From Bacteroidales bacterium (lineage in GTDB: Bacteria; Bacteroidota; Bacteroidia; Bacteroidales; P3): DNA of 64,000 nt. The position numbers and the translations under genes were made by a program. Positions 25,284-33,425 of the stretch are shown in pieces. The stretch spans positions 1 through 64,000 of the forward strand of contig JAGCYV010000037.1 in NCBI GenBank assembly GCA_017960605.1, given 5' to 3'. The notes under the pieces were generated by a model. It was not told the DNA's origin, made no database searches, and saw nothing but the letters and a program-made list of their open reading frames with translations. The number at the start of each line of letters is the position of its first letter. Positions within the stretch are counted from its first letter, which is position 1.

Positions 25284-26894
25284 TCAGTCGATGGTCACCC
25301 TGCGTAGGTCGAGGGTGTTCATGGCGTCGGAACGGAGGCCGTGGACGTTCTTGTGGGTGAAGTGGAGTATCTGGTCGTAGTAGAGGACGATGACGGGCGC
25401 CTGCTGCATGACGAGGCTATCCATCTGGCGATAGAGACGGATGCGGCGTTGGGGGTCATTCTGGCGGCGCGCCTGCAGGTAGAGCCGGTCGAATTCCTTG
25501 CTGGTGAAGCGGGTGTAGTTGGGACCTGAGGGAGCGTGGTTGGCGGAGTAGAAGAGCGAGAGGTAGTTCTCGGCGTCGGGATAGTCGGCAATCCAGGAAC
25601 CGCGGAACCAGGCGGCTTTGCCTTGCGCTATCTGCTCACGGAGTGCGGCGGGGGGATTGACATCGACTTGAATATTGATGCCGATGAGGCCGAGTTGCTG
25701 CTGGATGTATTTGCAAAGGTCGAGATAGTTGGCGGTGGTGGAGAGCTTGAGTGTGGGGAGCCCTTTCCCGTCGGGATAGCCCGCTTCTGCCAAGAGGCGA
25801 CGGGCTCGTTCGGGGTCGTAGCGGTAGCCGTAGGAGGGCAGGGTGTCGTAGCCGGGAAGGCCTAGCGGGACGAATCCGCCTTCGCCCGGCCGTCCGATAT
25901 TGTTGCGGAGGTAGCGCATCATCTTGGTGCGGTCGAAACCGCAGGAGATGGCCTGTCTTATTAATTTCGAATTTCTAATTTTGGATTCTGATTCAATGTT
26001 GAAACCGAGGTATTCGGTGTTGAGATAGGGGGTGGAGACGAGGTCTATGCGGTCGGCGTATTTGTCTTTGAGGCGCCCGTCGGGTGTGAGAATCTCGTCT
26101 TTGTAGGAGGCGTCGAGGGAGTTCATGAAGTCGAGGTTGCCCTTGACAAACTCAAGGAAGACCGTCTGACGGTCGATGATGAAGGTGATAGCGACCGCAT
26201 CCAGATAGGGTAATTGATGGATTGTCTGATCGATTGTATCGACCTCGAAGTAGAGTGGATTCTTGCGGAAGACGAGTTTGACGCCCTCTTTCCAGTACTG
26301 GAAGCGGAATGGACCGGTGCCGCAAGGATGCGAGCGGAAGTCCTTGCCGTAATGTTCAACGACCTCACGGGGCACCACAGAGCAGTAGGCCATTCCCAGA
26401 AGGCTGAGGAAAGGCGAGAAGGGCGCTTTGAGGCGGATGACGAAGGTGCTGTCGTCGAGGGCGGCGAAGTCCTTCACGTCGGCGAAGATCCAGGCACCCG
26501 GCGATGCGACGTCGGGGTCGAGAATACGACTGAATGAGTAGTGGAAGTCGTGGGCGGTGACGGTGCGGGTGGAGTCGGGCGTGAGGAAGAGCGGGTCTTT
26601 ATGGAAATAGACATCGCGGCGCAGGTGGAAGGTATAGGTGAGTCCGTCGGGACTGATGGTCCAGCTGCGTGCGATGGAGGGTTGCACTTCAAGGTTGGTG
26701 TCGAGTTGGATGAGGCCGTTGTAGAGCTGTCGGCAAGGCCAGATGATGCTCTGGTCTTTGGCGAAGGCGGGATCGAGGGTAGCGATGCCGGCCGACTCGT
26801 TGTAACGGAAAATCTGCTTGTCGGCGTGATCGTGACGGGAACAGCCGAAGGTCATCAAAGACAGGAGCAGCAGAGGTATGATACGCGGGCGCAT
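25284..26894 (-). CDS. Family 5 solute-binding lipoprotein (OppA/DppA-like)
   Basis: From the ATG at 26894, the 536-residue protein has a lipoprotein signal (LLLLSLMTFGC). The family 5 ABC-substrate-binding signature follows: TLDPAFAKDQ, RSWTISPDGLTYTFHLRRDVYFH, GTGPFRF and the C-terminal lobe with ARRLLAEAGYPDGKGLP. Oligopeptide binding is typical, but some family members bind nickel or heme. No ABC permease genes are nearby. A stretch encoding ESESKIRNSKLIRQ is encoded by an imperfect ATTTCGAATTTCTAA-type repeat (25965-25992) and looks like a linker expansion. It lies four bases beyond the DUF58 gene in a trx-DUF58-OppA order. Confidence 0.9.
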   Translation of the reverse strand: MRPRIIPLLLLSLMTFGCSRHDHADKQIFRYNESAGIATLDPAFAKDQSIIWPCRQLYNGLIQLDTNLEVQPSIARSWTISPDGLTYTFHLRRDVYFHKDPLFLTPDSTRTVTAHDFHYSFSRILDPDVASPGAWIFADVKDFAALDDSTFVIRLKAPFSPFLSLLGMAYCSVVPREVVEHYGKDFRSHPCGTGPFRFQYWKEGVKLVFRKNPLYFEVDTIDQTIHQLPYLDAVAITFIIDRQTVFLEFVKGNLDFMNSLDASYKDEILTPDGRLKDKYADRIDLVSTPYLNTEYLGFNIESESKIRNSKLIRQAISCGFDRTKMMRYLRNNIGRPGEGGFVPLGLPGYDTLPSYGYRYDPERARRLLAEAGYPDGKGLPTLKLSTTANYLDLCKYIQQQLGLIGINIQVDVNPPAALREQIAQGKAAWFRGSWIADYPDAENYLSLFYSANHAPSGPNYTRFTSKEFDRLYLQARRQNDPQRRIRLYRQMDSLVMQQAPVIVLYYDQILHFTHKNVHGLRSDAMNTLDLRRVTID

Positions 26895-26898
26895 AGGA

Positions 26899-27819
26899 TT
26901 ACATGTGTTTGCTACGTTTGAGGAGGAAGGGAAGGATGACTTGATGGAAACCGAGTGCGACATCGACGGGTTGATAGTCGATGCGATAGGAGAGCGCATG
27001 TTGCTGCAATGCCGCTTGGCGTTCGTGCATCTGACGGCTGTAGGTGTCGGCAATTTCGGCGGGATTGAGCTTCAGCTGTTTTCCGGTCTCCAAGTCGATG
27101 AACCGGTAGGGACGTGCCTCGTAGTCGAGCGACAACTCGCGGTCGTGGTGGAGGGTGTGGAAGAGGATGACCTCATGCTTGTTGTGCCTCAGGTGACGGA
27201 GGGCGTCGAGGAAGGGTTCAAAAGGAGAGACGAGGGCGTCGGTAAAGAGAATGACGAGCGAGCGGCGATGCAGCTGTTCGGCGGTGAGGTGAAGGGCCTC
27301 GGGAAGGTCGGTAGTGTGACTGAGTGACTCGGTGACCGAGTCGTCGAGCAGTTTGTCGAGCACGCCGAATATATGCTGCCGATGGGCTTCGTTGCTCCGC
27401 GCTGGGATGTACTGCTCGATGCCCGCCGAAAGCAGGGAGAGTCCGAAGGCGTCGCGCTGACGGTGGAGGAGCTCCACCAACACGGCGGCGGCCAGAATGG
27501 AAAAGGTGAGTTTGTTGGGATGGTCGAAGTCGCCCTGCCGTTCCATCGGGAAGAGCATGGAGGAGCTGTGGTCGATGAGGAGCTGGCAGCGGAGGTTGGT
27601 CTCTTCCTGGAACTGCTTGACGAAAAGCTTGTCGGTACGGGCATAGAGCCGCCAGTCGATATTGCGGGTGCTCTCGCCGGTGTTGTACTGGCGATGGTCG
27701 GAGAATTCGGCCGAGAACCCGTGGAAAGGACTGCTGTGCCGGCCTGCAATAAATCCCTCGACGGTTTGGCGTGCAAAGAAGTCGAGGGATTTGTAACGCG
27801 CGATCTGCTCTTGGAGCAT
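26899..27819 (-). CDS. DUF58 protein with VWA-like region
   Basis: From the ATG at 27819, overlapping the thioredoxin stop by one base, the protein is 306 residues. It has the DUF58 hallmark GESTRNIDWRLYARTDKLFVKQFQEETN, then a von Willebrand A-like segment with LLIDHSSSMLF and ILFTDALVSPFEPFL. DUF58 proteins usually work with MoxR AAA ATPases in complex assembly. No moxR is in view. It is cytoplasmic and soluble. Its neighbours, thioredoxin and an OppA-like lipoprotein, are unusual for the family. Confidence 0.88.
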   Translation of the reverse strand: MLQEQIARYKSLDFFARQTVEGFIAGRHSSPFHGFSAEFSDHRQYNTGESTRNIDWRLYARTDKLFVKQFQEETNLRCQLLIDHSSSMLFPMERQGDFDHPNKLTFSILAAAVLVELLHRQRDAFGLSLLSAGIEQYIPARSNEAHRQHIFGVLDKLLDDSVTESLSHTTDLPEALHLTAEQLHRRSLVILFTDALVSPFEPFLDALRHLRHNKHEVILFHTLHHDRELSLDYEARPYRFIDLETGKQLKLNPAEIADTYSRQMHERQAALQQHALSYRIDYQPVDVALGFHQVILPFLLKRSKHM

Positions 27820-28133
27820 CAGAGGATGGCGTCGAGTTTCTCGGTGAGGGTCTCCTTGGCCACGAGGCCTACGGTCTTGTCGGCGGGCTGATCGGTGCCG
27901 GCCTTGAAGAAGAGGACGGTGGGGACGCTGCGGATGCGGAACTTGGCAGCGAGGTCGGAGCACTCATCGACGTCGGCGGTGCCGACAACGGCGCGTCCGT
28001 CATACTCTTTCTCGATTTCCTCAATGCGAGGGGCAAGGGCTTTGCAAGGACCGCACCAGGTGGCGCCGAAGTCAATCATCACGGGCTTGCCGGTGTTGAG
28101 GATGGCGTTGAAGTTTTCTTCTGTGACTTTCAT
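27819..28133 (-). CDS. trxA: Thioredoxin
   Basis: The 104-residue protein is a single thioredoxin domain with the WCGPC redox motif at residues 26-30 and the cis-proline in RSVPTVLFF. It has no signal peptide, so it is cytoplasmic, reducing protein disulfides. It starts the trxA-DUF58-OppA series. The 47 bp between it and der contain a TTTGATTG-type repeat instead of a visible promoter. Confidence 0.95.
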   Translation of the reverse strand: MKVTEENFNAILNTGKPVMIDFGATWCGPCKALAPRIEEIEKEYDGRAVVGTADVDECSDLAAKFRIRSVPTVLFFKAGTDQPADKTVGLVAKETLTEKLDAIL

Positions 28134-28138
28134 ATAAT

Positions 28139-28172
28139 TACTGTTTGATTGTTTGATTGCTTGATTGCTTGA
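28139..28172. repeat. Imperfect TTTGATTG / AATCAAGC array upstream of trxA
   Basis: Four imperfect units (GTTTGATTGTTTGATTG, then GCTTGATTGCTTGA) lie in the trxA-der gap. The same unit recurs in frame in porW at 49020-49055 and 49770-49805. Confidence 0.7.
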
Positions 28173-28179
28173 GTGTTTC

Positions 28180-29484
28180 TTATTTCGCTCTGAAATATAT
28201 CGTCATCGGCACCCCGTGGAAGTCCCACATCTCGCGCATGCGGTTCTCCACGAACCGTTTGTAGGGGTCGCGGATGTACTGCGGCAGGTTGCAGAAAAAG
28301 ACGAACTGCGGATAGGGGGTAGGCAGCTGGGTGATGTATTTAATCTTGACCCATTTCCCCTTGACCGAAGGCGGCGGATTCTGCTCTTTGACGATGGGCA
28401 GCAGGGCGTCGTTGAGCTCGGCGGTGGCGATGCGGCGCGAACGGGCCTCATAGACGGCACGTGCGGTCTCCAACACCTTGAAGATGCGCTGCTTGTTGAT
28501 GACGCTGGTGAAGATGATGGGCACGTCGTCGAAGGGGGCGATGCGCTCCTTGATCAGATTCTCGAAATCGCGGTGGGTGTTGGTCTCTTTCTCAATCAGG
28601 TCCCATTTGTTCACCACGATGACCACGCCTTTGTGGTTGCGCTGGATGAGGGAGAAGATGTTCAGGTCCTGCTGCTCCAACCCTTGCGAGGCGTCGAGCA
28701 TGAGGATACAGACATCGGCGGCCTCGATGGCCCGCACCGACCGCATGACGGAATAGAACTCCAGGTCCTCGGTCACCTTGCTCTTGCGACGGAGTCCGGC
28801 GGTATCCACGAAGTTGAAGTCGAACCCGAAGAGGTTGTAGCGGGTGTAGATCGAGTCGCGTGTGGTGCCTGCGATGGGGGTGACCACCGAACGCTGCTGC
28901 CCGGTGATGGTGTTGATGAAGGAGCTCTTGCCCACGTTGGGGCGTCCTACGACCGCGATGCGGGGCAGCCCGTCGGGGATTTCTTCTTCGCCGTCGGTGA
29001 AGTCTTTCACCAGCACGTCGAGCAGGTCGCCTGTGCCGCTGCCGGTGATGCCGGCGATGGGGTAGGGGTCGCCCAACCCGAGGGCGTAGAACTCGGAGAG
29101 GGAGTCCATCTGGGCCGAGTTATCGACCTTGTTGGCGGCCAGCACGACGGGCTTGGGGCATTTGCGCAGCATCTCGGCCACATCCTCGTCCATCGGCGTC
29201 AGTCCCTCGCGGGCATCGACCACGAAGAGGATCACGTCGGCCTCATCGACGGCCAGCGCCACCTGCTTGCGGATCTCCACCTCGAACTCGTCGTCGCCGC
29301 CCATCACATAGCCGCCCGTGTCGATGACCGAGAAGGTCTTCCCGTTCCAGTCGGCGTGGCCGTACTGGCGGTCGCGGGTGACGCCGCTGGTCTCATCGAC
29401 GATGGCGTTGCGCGATTCGGTGAGTCGGTTGAAGAGGGTCGATTTGCCCACGTTGGGCCGTCCTACTATGGCGATAATATTCAT
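28180..29484 (-). CDS. der: Ribosome-associated GTPase Der
   Basis: Der (EngA) is a double GTPase required for 50S ribosome assembly. The 434-residue protein has two tandem G domains, each with a P-loop (GRPNVGKST near residue 7; GRPNVGKSS near residue 180) and their DTGG and DTAGL switch II segments plus NKVD and NKWD motifs. A C-terminal KH-like domain follows. Length and order are normal. It is the last gene in a DUF5723-der series from the 32453 promoter and abuts the DUF5723 stop. Confidence 0.96.
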   Translation of the reverse strand: MNIIAIVGRPNVGKSTLFNRLTESRNAIVDETSGVTRDRQYGHADWNGKTFSVIDTGGYVMGGDDEFEVEIRKQVALAVDEADVILFVVDAREGLTPMDEDVAEMLRKCPKPVVLAANKVDNSAQMDSLSEFYALGLGDPYPIAGITGSGTGDLLDVLVKDFTDGEEEIPDGLPRIAVVGRPNVGKSSFINTITGQQRSVVTPIAGTTRDSIYTRYNLFGFDFNFVDTAGLRRKSKVTEDLEFYSVMRSVRAIEAADVCILMLDASQGLEQQDLNIFSLIQRNHKGVVIVVNKWDLIEKETNTHRDFENLIKERIAPFDDVPIIFTSVINKQRIFKVLETARAVYEARSRRIATAELNDALLPIVKEQNPPPSVKGKWVKIKYITQLPTPYPQFVFFCNLPQYIRDPYKRFVENRMREMWDFHGVPMTIYFRAK

Positions 29485-30972
29485 TTAGATGTCGAGTACA
29501 CGTTTGCGGCCACCGTTGCCGATGAGTAGGTTGAGACCGAACTTGAGGTTGAAGGCTTTGGCGTCGGTGATGTAGATGTTGCTGATGTAGTCGGCGATGA
29601 GGTAGCCCTGCACGGCGGTGCCGATGGAGAGCACGAAGCCGGCGCCGGGGTTGAAGAAGTCGGCCTTGTTGCCGTCGAACACCAGAGAGGTGCCGAGGAT
29701 GAGCTCAATCCAGTCGAAGACGTTCAGCCCGAGGGTGGCAGTGGTGTTGTAGCGGAAGGTGTTGGTCACATTGCCGCTCAGGTCGATGGAGGTGGGGTTC
29801 TGCTTGCTGACGAGGCCGCGGTCGAACTGTCCGTGGAAGAGGAGGCCGGCACGCAGGAGCTTCAGGAAGTTGTAGCTGACGCCGAGGTTAATCTTGGTGG
29901 GCACGTTGTACCAGTAGTCCTGGGTGTTCTGCTCGAAGCGGGGCAGGAGGCTCTTGAACTGATCGGCGATGTATTTCAGCGAGTCCATGTTCATCTGACC
30001 GCGGTTCAGCAGGTTGTTGATCTCCATGCCTTCAAACTCGATGACTCCCTGACCGCCCACGGGCACCACGCTGTTCACGTTCTTCTGCCAGTGGATACCG
30101 GCCGAGAGGTCGTTGATGGAAGCCGAGAAGGTGAGGGGACCGAAGTCGTATTTGGCACCGAGGTCGAACGCCACACCGGTGTTGCCTTTGATCGGGTCGA
30201 ACATCGTCTCGATGCACTCGCCCAGGTGTTTGCCCATGTTCGACAAGACGCTGCCCATGCCGCCGGCCGTGTCGATTGGCATCGCCGCCGACTCGTGGGC
30301 CTCGTAGTAGATGCGGGCCGTCACCTTGTCGAAATTGGGGTCGGTCTCAATCACGATATTGGTGTTGTCGGTCTGGATGTTGAAGATGCCCGAGAGCAGC
30401 TTGGCATGCACACCGACGGTGAGCGGAATCACCGGCAGCTCGTAGCCGGCACCCAGGCTCGTCTCGAGGTACATCTGGGCGTTGAACACATTGCCGTTCA
30501 GCACCGTCACCTTGCTGATGGGGTTGCCGTTGTCGTCCATGTTGCCGCCCGTCAGCGCGCTGACGATGCCGCCCGAAAGGCCGAGGGTCATATTGGTGCG
30601 CAGCTGCATGTTGAAGTCGAAGAACAGGTTTCCCGTCCGGAATCCGAATCCGAACAGGCCCATGTCCGCGCTCATGCGGAAGGGATTGTCGGCGCTGACT
30701 TTGTCGAAGACGCTGTTGATGTTGATGACATTGGCCTTCTGTTTGGCGTCATACTGCACGATGTCGTGCACCGACAAGGGGAAGCCGAACTGCAAGGCCG
30801 TCGAGGGCAGGGTGACATACACCGAGTTGTTGCCTGGGAAGAAGGCGGGGTTCAGCAGGTTCGACTGCGGGATACGCTGCGCATGGTAGAACAGGTTGTT
30901 CGTCTCGTTATACTGAGCGTTGGCGACGCCCATCATGAACATTGCGGTCAGTAAGATAGCTGTCTTTTTCAT
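29485..30972 (-). CDS. DUF5723 outer-membrane protein
   Basis: The 495-residue protein has a signal peptide (KKTAILLTAMFMMGVANAQ) and repeated beta-barrel-type strands with aromatic girdles. It begins with NPAFFPGNNSVYVTLPS, contains FGFGFRTGNLFFDFNMQLR and GVSYNFLKLLRAGLLFHGQF, and ends in GGRKRVLDI. This is the Bacteroidetes DUF5723 family, predicted to form an outer-membrane barrel of the FadL/TP0917-like style. Its function is unknown. It lies 20 bp downstream of a lipoprotein gene and abuts der. Confidence 0.85.
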   Translation of the reverse strand: MKKTAILLTAMFMMGVANAQYNETNNLFYHAQRIPQSNLLNPAFFPGNNSVYVTLPSTALQFGFPLSVHDIVQYDAKQKANVININSVFDKVSADNPFRMSADMGLFGFGFRTGNLFFDFNMQLRTNMTLGLSGGIVSALTGGNMDDNGNPISKVTVLNGNVFNAQMYLETSLGAGYELPVIPLTVGVHAKLLSGIFNIQTDNTNIVIETDPNFDKVTARIYYEAHESAAMPIDTAGGMGSVLSNMGKHLGECIETMFDPIKGNTGVAFDLGAKYDFGPLTFSASINDLSAGIHWQKNVNSVVPVGGQGVIEFEGMEINNLLNRGQMNMDSLKYIADQFKSLLPRFEQNTQDYWYNVPTKINLGVSYNFLKLLRAGLLFHGQFDRGLVSKQNPTSIDLSGNVTNTFRYNTTATLGLNVFDWIELILGTSLVFDGNKADFFNPGAGFVLSIGTAVQGYLIADYISNIYITDAKAFNLKFGLNLLIGNGGRKRVLDI

Positions 30973-30992
30973 TTCTCTGTTCCTCCTTGCGT

Positions 30993-32384
30993 TTAGTTGT
31001 TACTGTTGAACAGGGGCATATCCACCGACAGCGACGGATGCAGCTGTATCTTCATCTTGATGTTCAGGTAGTCGTCACGCTGAATCGACATCTTGTCGGT
31101 GCCGTTGGTCGAGAGGGCCATATCCAGCTTGATGGTCTTGGCCGCCAGCAGCTGGTTCAGCATGTCGGTGTCGAAGGGCACAAAGATGCGGCTCATCCTC
31201 GGTGCCGATGCCTCGCTCACGCCGGGATTTCCGGGTACAGCCTCCGTGTAGGCAGCATCGATCATGCCGTTGTTGAACAGCGTGCCTATCTGCTGGTCGT
31301 TCTCGTCACGGAAGGTGGCGTTCAGGAGGATGTTCAGCGGAATTCCGTTATTGAACTCGAACACGAAGCGGTTCAGCGTGTCGAACGACAGGGTGATGTG
31401 GTTGTTGTTCAGCTTCTGCTTGATCTGGTTCACCATTTCGCCCAGCGACTGGCTGTTATTTCCGTTCTGCGCCGTCTGGTTCACGTCGATGGAGTAGTCG
31501 AAGGTCATGTTGTTGATCTTCACCTCGAACGGCAGGCGCAGGTCGAGGTTGGCGTCATACTGCAGCCACGACATCTGAAGGGCTTCCAGCAGCGGTGTGA
31601 AGCGGTCGGCATGCAGCGGGTCGGCCATGATGCTGTCGTAGATCGAGTTCTTCACGTTGAAGTTCATATGGCAGCTGGCCACAATCTTCTTCGGGCGGTC
31701 GTTGATAATCGACGCCAGGTTCACATCCACGAACGACACGCTGTCGCCCGCCACAATGTCGTTGATGATCAGCGAGTCGGCCAGCTGGGCGTTGCCGTCG
31801 AAATCCGTCGTGTCGGTCTCGTTCGGCTTGAAATACTGAATCTTCAGGCGGTCGAGCGAGATCGAGGCGTTCTCACGCAGATAGTTGTTGGCGGCCTCGT
31901 CGGGGCAGCCTCCGCGCACCTTCACCTTCAGCGCCAGCATCATGTGCGCTATCTGCATGTCGATATTCTCCACCTTGTCGAAGATATCCACCGGGATCTC
32001 ATAGCGGATCACCGTGTCGATCAGCCTGATCAGCGAGTCTGACGGCGACTTCGTCCATGCGTTTTTCACCATCGGCTTGCGGCCGGCCGCCACGCCCTTC
32101 TTGCTCGACGAGGGGTTCATCTGCAGGCGCTGGTTCAGCGTGGTGTCGTAGTGGAAGGTGATGACGTTGTCCTCGAGGATCAAGCCCGAGAAGGTGCCGT
32201 CGAAGGTCTTCAGCAGGTCGTTCAGGTTCAGTTGTCCGTTGCTCACCATCGGCAAACTGAAACCCGGATCGATTTCGCCCTGCACTCGGTAAGGCTTGCT
32301 CAGCAGGTTCATGTCCTCCTTGTGGCATGAAACGAGCGACACAAGTCCAGCCATCATGGCTACAAAAAGTATCCGCTTTTTCAT
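30993..32384 (-). CDS. Large lipoprotein of unknown function
   Basis: The 463-residue protein has a lipoprotein signal (ILFVAMMAGLVSLVSC). The mature part is beta-rich without recognised motifs. It includes GEIDPGFSLPMVSNGQLN near the N-terminus and a C-terminal MALSTNGTDKMSIQRDDYL. Its arrangement, first in an operon with a DUF5723 barrel protein, suggests that the two act together in the outer membrane. I know no function for the family. The promoter -7 box lies 70 bp upstream. Confidence 0.75.
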   Translation of the reverse strand: MKKRILFVAMMAGLVSLVSCHKEDMNLLSKPYRVQGEIDPGFSLPMVSNGQLNLNDLLKTFDGTFSGLILEDNVITFHYDTTLNQRLQMNPSSSKKGVAAGRKPMVKNAWTKSPSDSLIRLIDTVIRYEIPVDIFDKVENIDMQIAHMMLALKVKVRGGCPDEAANNYLRENASISLDRLKIQYFKPNETDTTDFDGNAQLADSLIINDIVAGDSVSFVDVNLASIINDRPKKIVASCHMNFNVKNSIYDSIMADPLHADRFTPLLEALQMSWLQYDANLDLRLPFEVKINNMTFDYSIDVNQTAQNGNNSQSLGEMVNQIKQKLNNNHITLSFDTLNRFVFEFNNGIPLNILLNATFRDENDQQIGTLFNNGMIDAAYTEAVPGNPGVSEASAPRMSRIFVPFDTDMLNQLLAAKTIKLDMALSTNGTDKMSIQRDDYLNIKMKIQLHPSLSVDMPLFNSNN

Positions 32385-32452
32385 TGTCTATTTAATTTGT
32401 TTGTTGTTGTTATCTAATCCATTAACGACAAATCTACATCTTGTCGCATCTG

Positions 32453-32460
32453 CAAAGGTA
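32453..32460 (-). promoter_or_regulatory. Promoter -7 box of the lipoprotein-DUF5723-der operon
   Basis: Minus-strand TACCTTTG followed by CAGATGC fits the TAnnTTTG consensus. The leader is about 65 nt. Confidence 0.75.
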
Positions 32461-32506
32461 CAGATACTTTTCCATATATGCAAATTTTATTTTATACACA
32501 ATACAA

Positions 32507-32537
32507 TAAAAAGGGGCAGCCTCGTGGAGGCCGCCCC
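32507..32537 (-). terminator. Terminator of the accessory operon, repeat of the one at 1552
   Basis: GGGGC-A-GCCTC and GAGGCCGCCCC pair over a three-base loop. On the minus strand it is followed by TTTTTATTG. The hairpin core is the same as at 1552-1576, in inverted orientation. Confidence 0.8.
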
Positions 32538-32595
32538 GGAAATCAACATCGAAAACAAACATGTTTTCGGTGTAATTAACGTGAACTTCCAAACA

Positions 32596-32907
32596 TTATT
32601 GTGTGACGGGGTCGATTTCCCTATGGCGGTTGCGGCGTTTCTTGTTGACATTTAACGGTGTGCTGTGGGGAAAGGCCTCGCTGTAGGCGCGGTCGAGGGC
32701 TTTCAAGTCCACCTTCCGCATGCCGATGCCCAGCCTCACGGCCACGAACCGCAACCCGTCTAAATCTAAGCCTTTCAGCAGATGTTGAATTGCCTTTGTG
32801 GTGAGGGTGTTGGCTTGCTCCTTGGTAGTGTCGAATGTTTCAGAGGCTTTGTCCTTTAATTTAGAGAGGTCTACCTCCTTTAGTTTTTTTATGTCAATCA
32901 ATGCCAT
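32596..32907 (-). CDS. Small hypothetical protein
   Basis: The 103-residue protein has no signal or membrane segment. It starts with a Lys/Glu-rich amphipathic helix (KKLKEVDLSKLKDKASETFDTTKEQ), has a compact middle (HLLKGLDLDGLRFVAVRLGIGM), and ends in a basic tail with KKRRNRHRE. The tail might bind nucleic acid or an acidic partner. It lies 12 bp downstream of the three-helix membrane protein gene, and the pair ends at the shared terminator. Family and function are not recognised. The unusual composition and location support an accessory origin. Confidence 0.6.
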   Translation of the reverse strand: MALIDIKKLKEVDLSKLKDKASETFDTTKEQANTLTTKAIQHLLKGLDLDGLRFVAVRLGIGMRKVDLKALDRAYSEAFPHSTPLNVNKKRRNRHREIDPVTQ

Positions 32908-32918
32908 AACAATTTGAG

Positions 32919-33212
32919 TTACCCAAAGTATTCAACTAAACCGAAGATGGTGAGAGCAAGGAAAAAGAATTGGATGGCATAACCTATGGCGGTCATAAAA
33001 CGGCTTCCTGCCAAATCCATGCTGCTCTTTATCCAAAACCAACGGGGAGGCACCGTATCAGCCCAACCAACAATGCCAACCACCAGACCGAGGACTGCAC
33101 TCAACGCACCCACAACAAGTGATGCAGGAGAGGGGTCTTCAAGTAGGTATAGTCCACCGAGAATGATTGCTATAGGACTAATAAATTGAAATATCCAAAG
33201 AAATATTGACAT
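32919..33212 (-). CDS. Small membrane protein, three helices
   Basis: The 97-residue protein has about three hydrophobic helices (residues 3-23, 30-50 and 72-95). Between the second and third is a short WADTVPPRWFWIKSSMDLAG loop. The family is not recognised. It follows the Cys-rich peptide gene and its terminator by 25 bp on the same strand. It could be an immunity, export or membrane-anchoring partner of the peptide, but it may equally be unrelated. Evidence for co-transcription with the radical SAM operon is limited by the intervening terminator. Confidence 0.65.
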   Translation of the reverse strand: MSIFLWIFQFISPIAIILGGLYLLEDPSPASLVVGALSAVLGLVVGIVGWADTVPPRWFWIKSSMDLAGSRFMTAIGYAIQFFFLALTIFGLVEYFG

Positions 33213-33236
33213 TTTATACTCTATTTACTGTTATCG

Positions 33237-33264
33237 AAAAGGAGACTGCCAAGTGACAGTCTCC
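33237..33264 (-). terminator. Hairpin after the Cys-rich peptide gene
   Basis: GGAGACTG and CAGTCTCC pair perfectly over 8 bp with an 8-base loop, followed on the minus strand by only four T. It may end the peptide operon fully or partly, which would raise peptide mRNA relative to the two following genes. Confidence 0.75.
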
Positions 33265-33279
33265 TCAAATTCGGCAGAT

Positions 33280-33381
33280 TCAGACATTTCTTACTGCCTT
33301 GCAACCTTGGTTGCATCTGGTCTTGCATTTGACCCCTTGCTGCTCGCAACGGATTGTTGCATCTAAATCTATCACTTTCAT
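33280..33381 (-). CDS. 33-residue Cys-rich peptide, putative radical-SAM substrate
   Basis: This small gene encodes 33 residues with Cys at positions 12, 19, 23 and 27, so the core reads GVKCKTRCNQGCK with CxxxCxxxC spacing. The first eleven residues (MKVIDLDATIR) would be a short leader. It starts 45 bp after the stop of the radical SAM gene, has an A-rich upstream region (ATAAAAATACTAAACAAATG), and is followed at once by a terminator hairpin. Short Cys-rich precursors beside SPASM radical SAM enzymes are known in RiPP clusters (CXXX-repeat maturase systems, ranthipeptides), but this is a family analogy. I infer that it is the substrate. The alternative is a chance open frame, which the Cys spacing, position and terminator make less likely. 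Confidence 0.65.
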   Translation of the reverse strand: MKVIDLDATIRCEQQGVKCKTRCNQGCKAVRNV

Positions 33382-33425
33382 TTGTTTAGTATTTTTATTT
33401 TCGGAAAACTTATAGGGGTTTCCGT

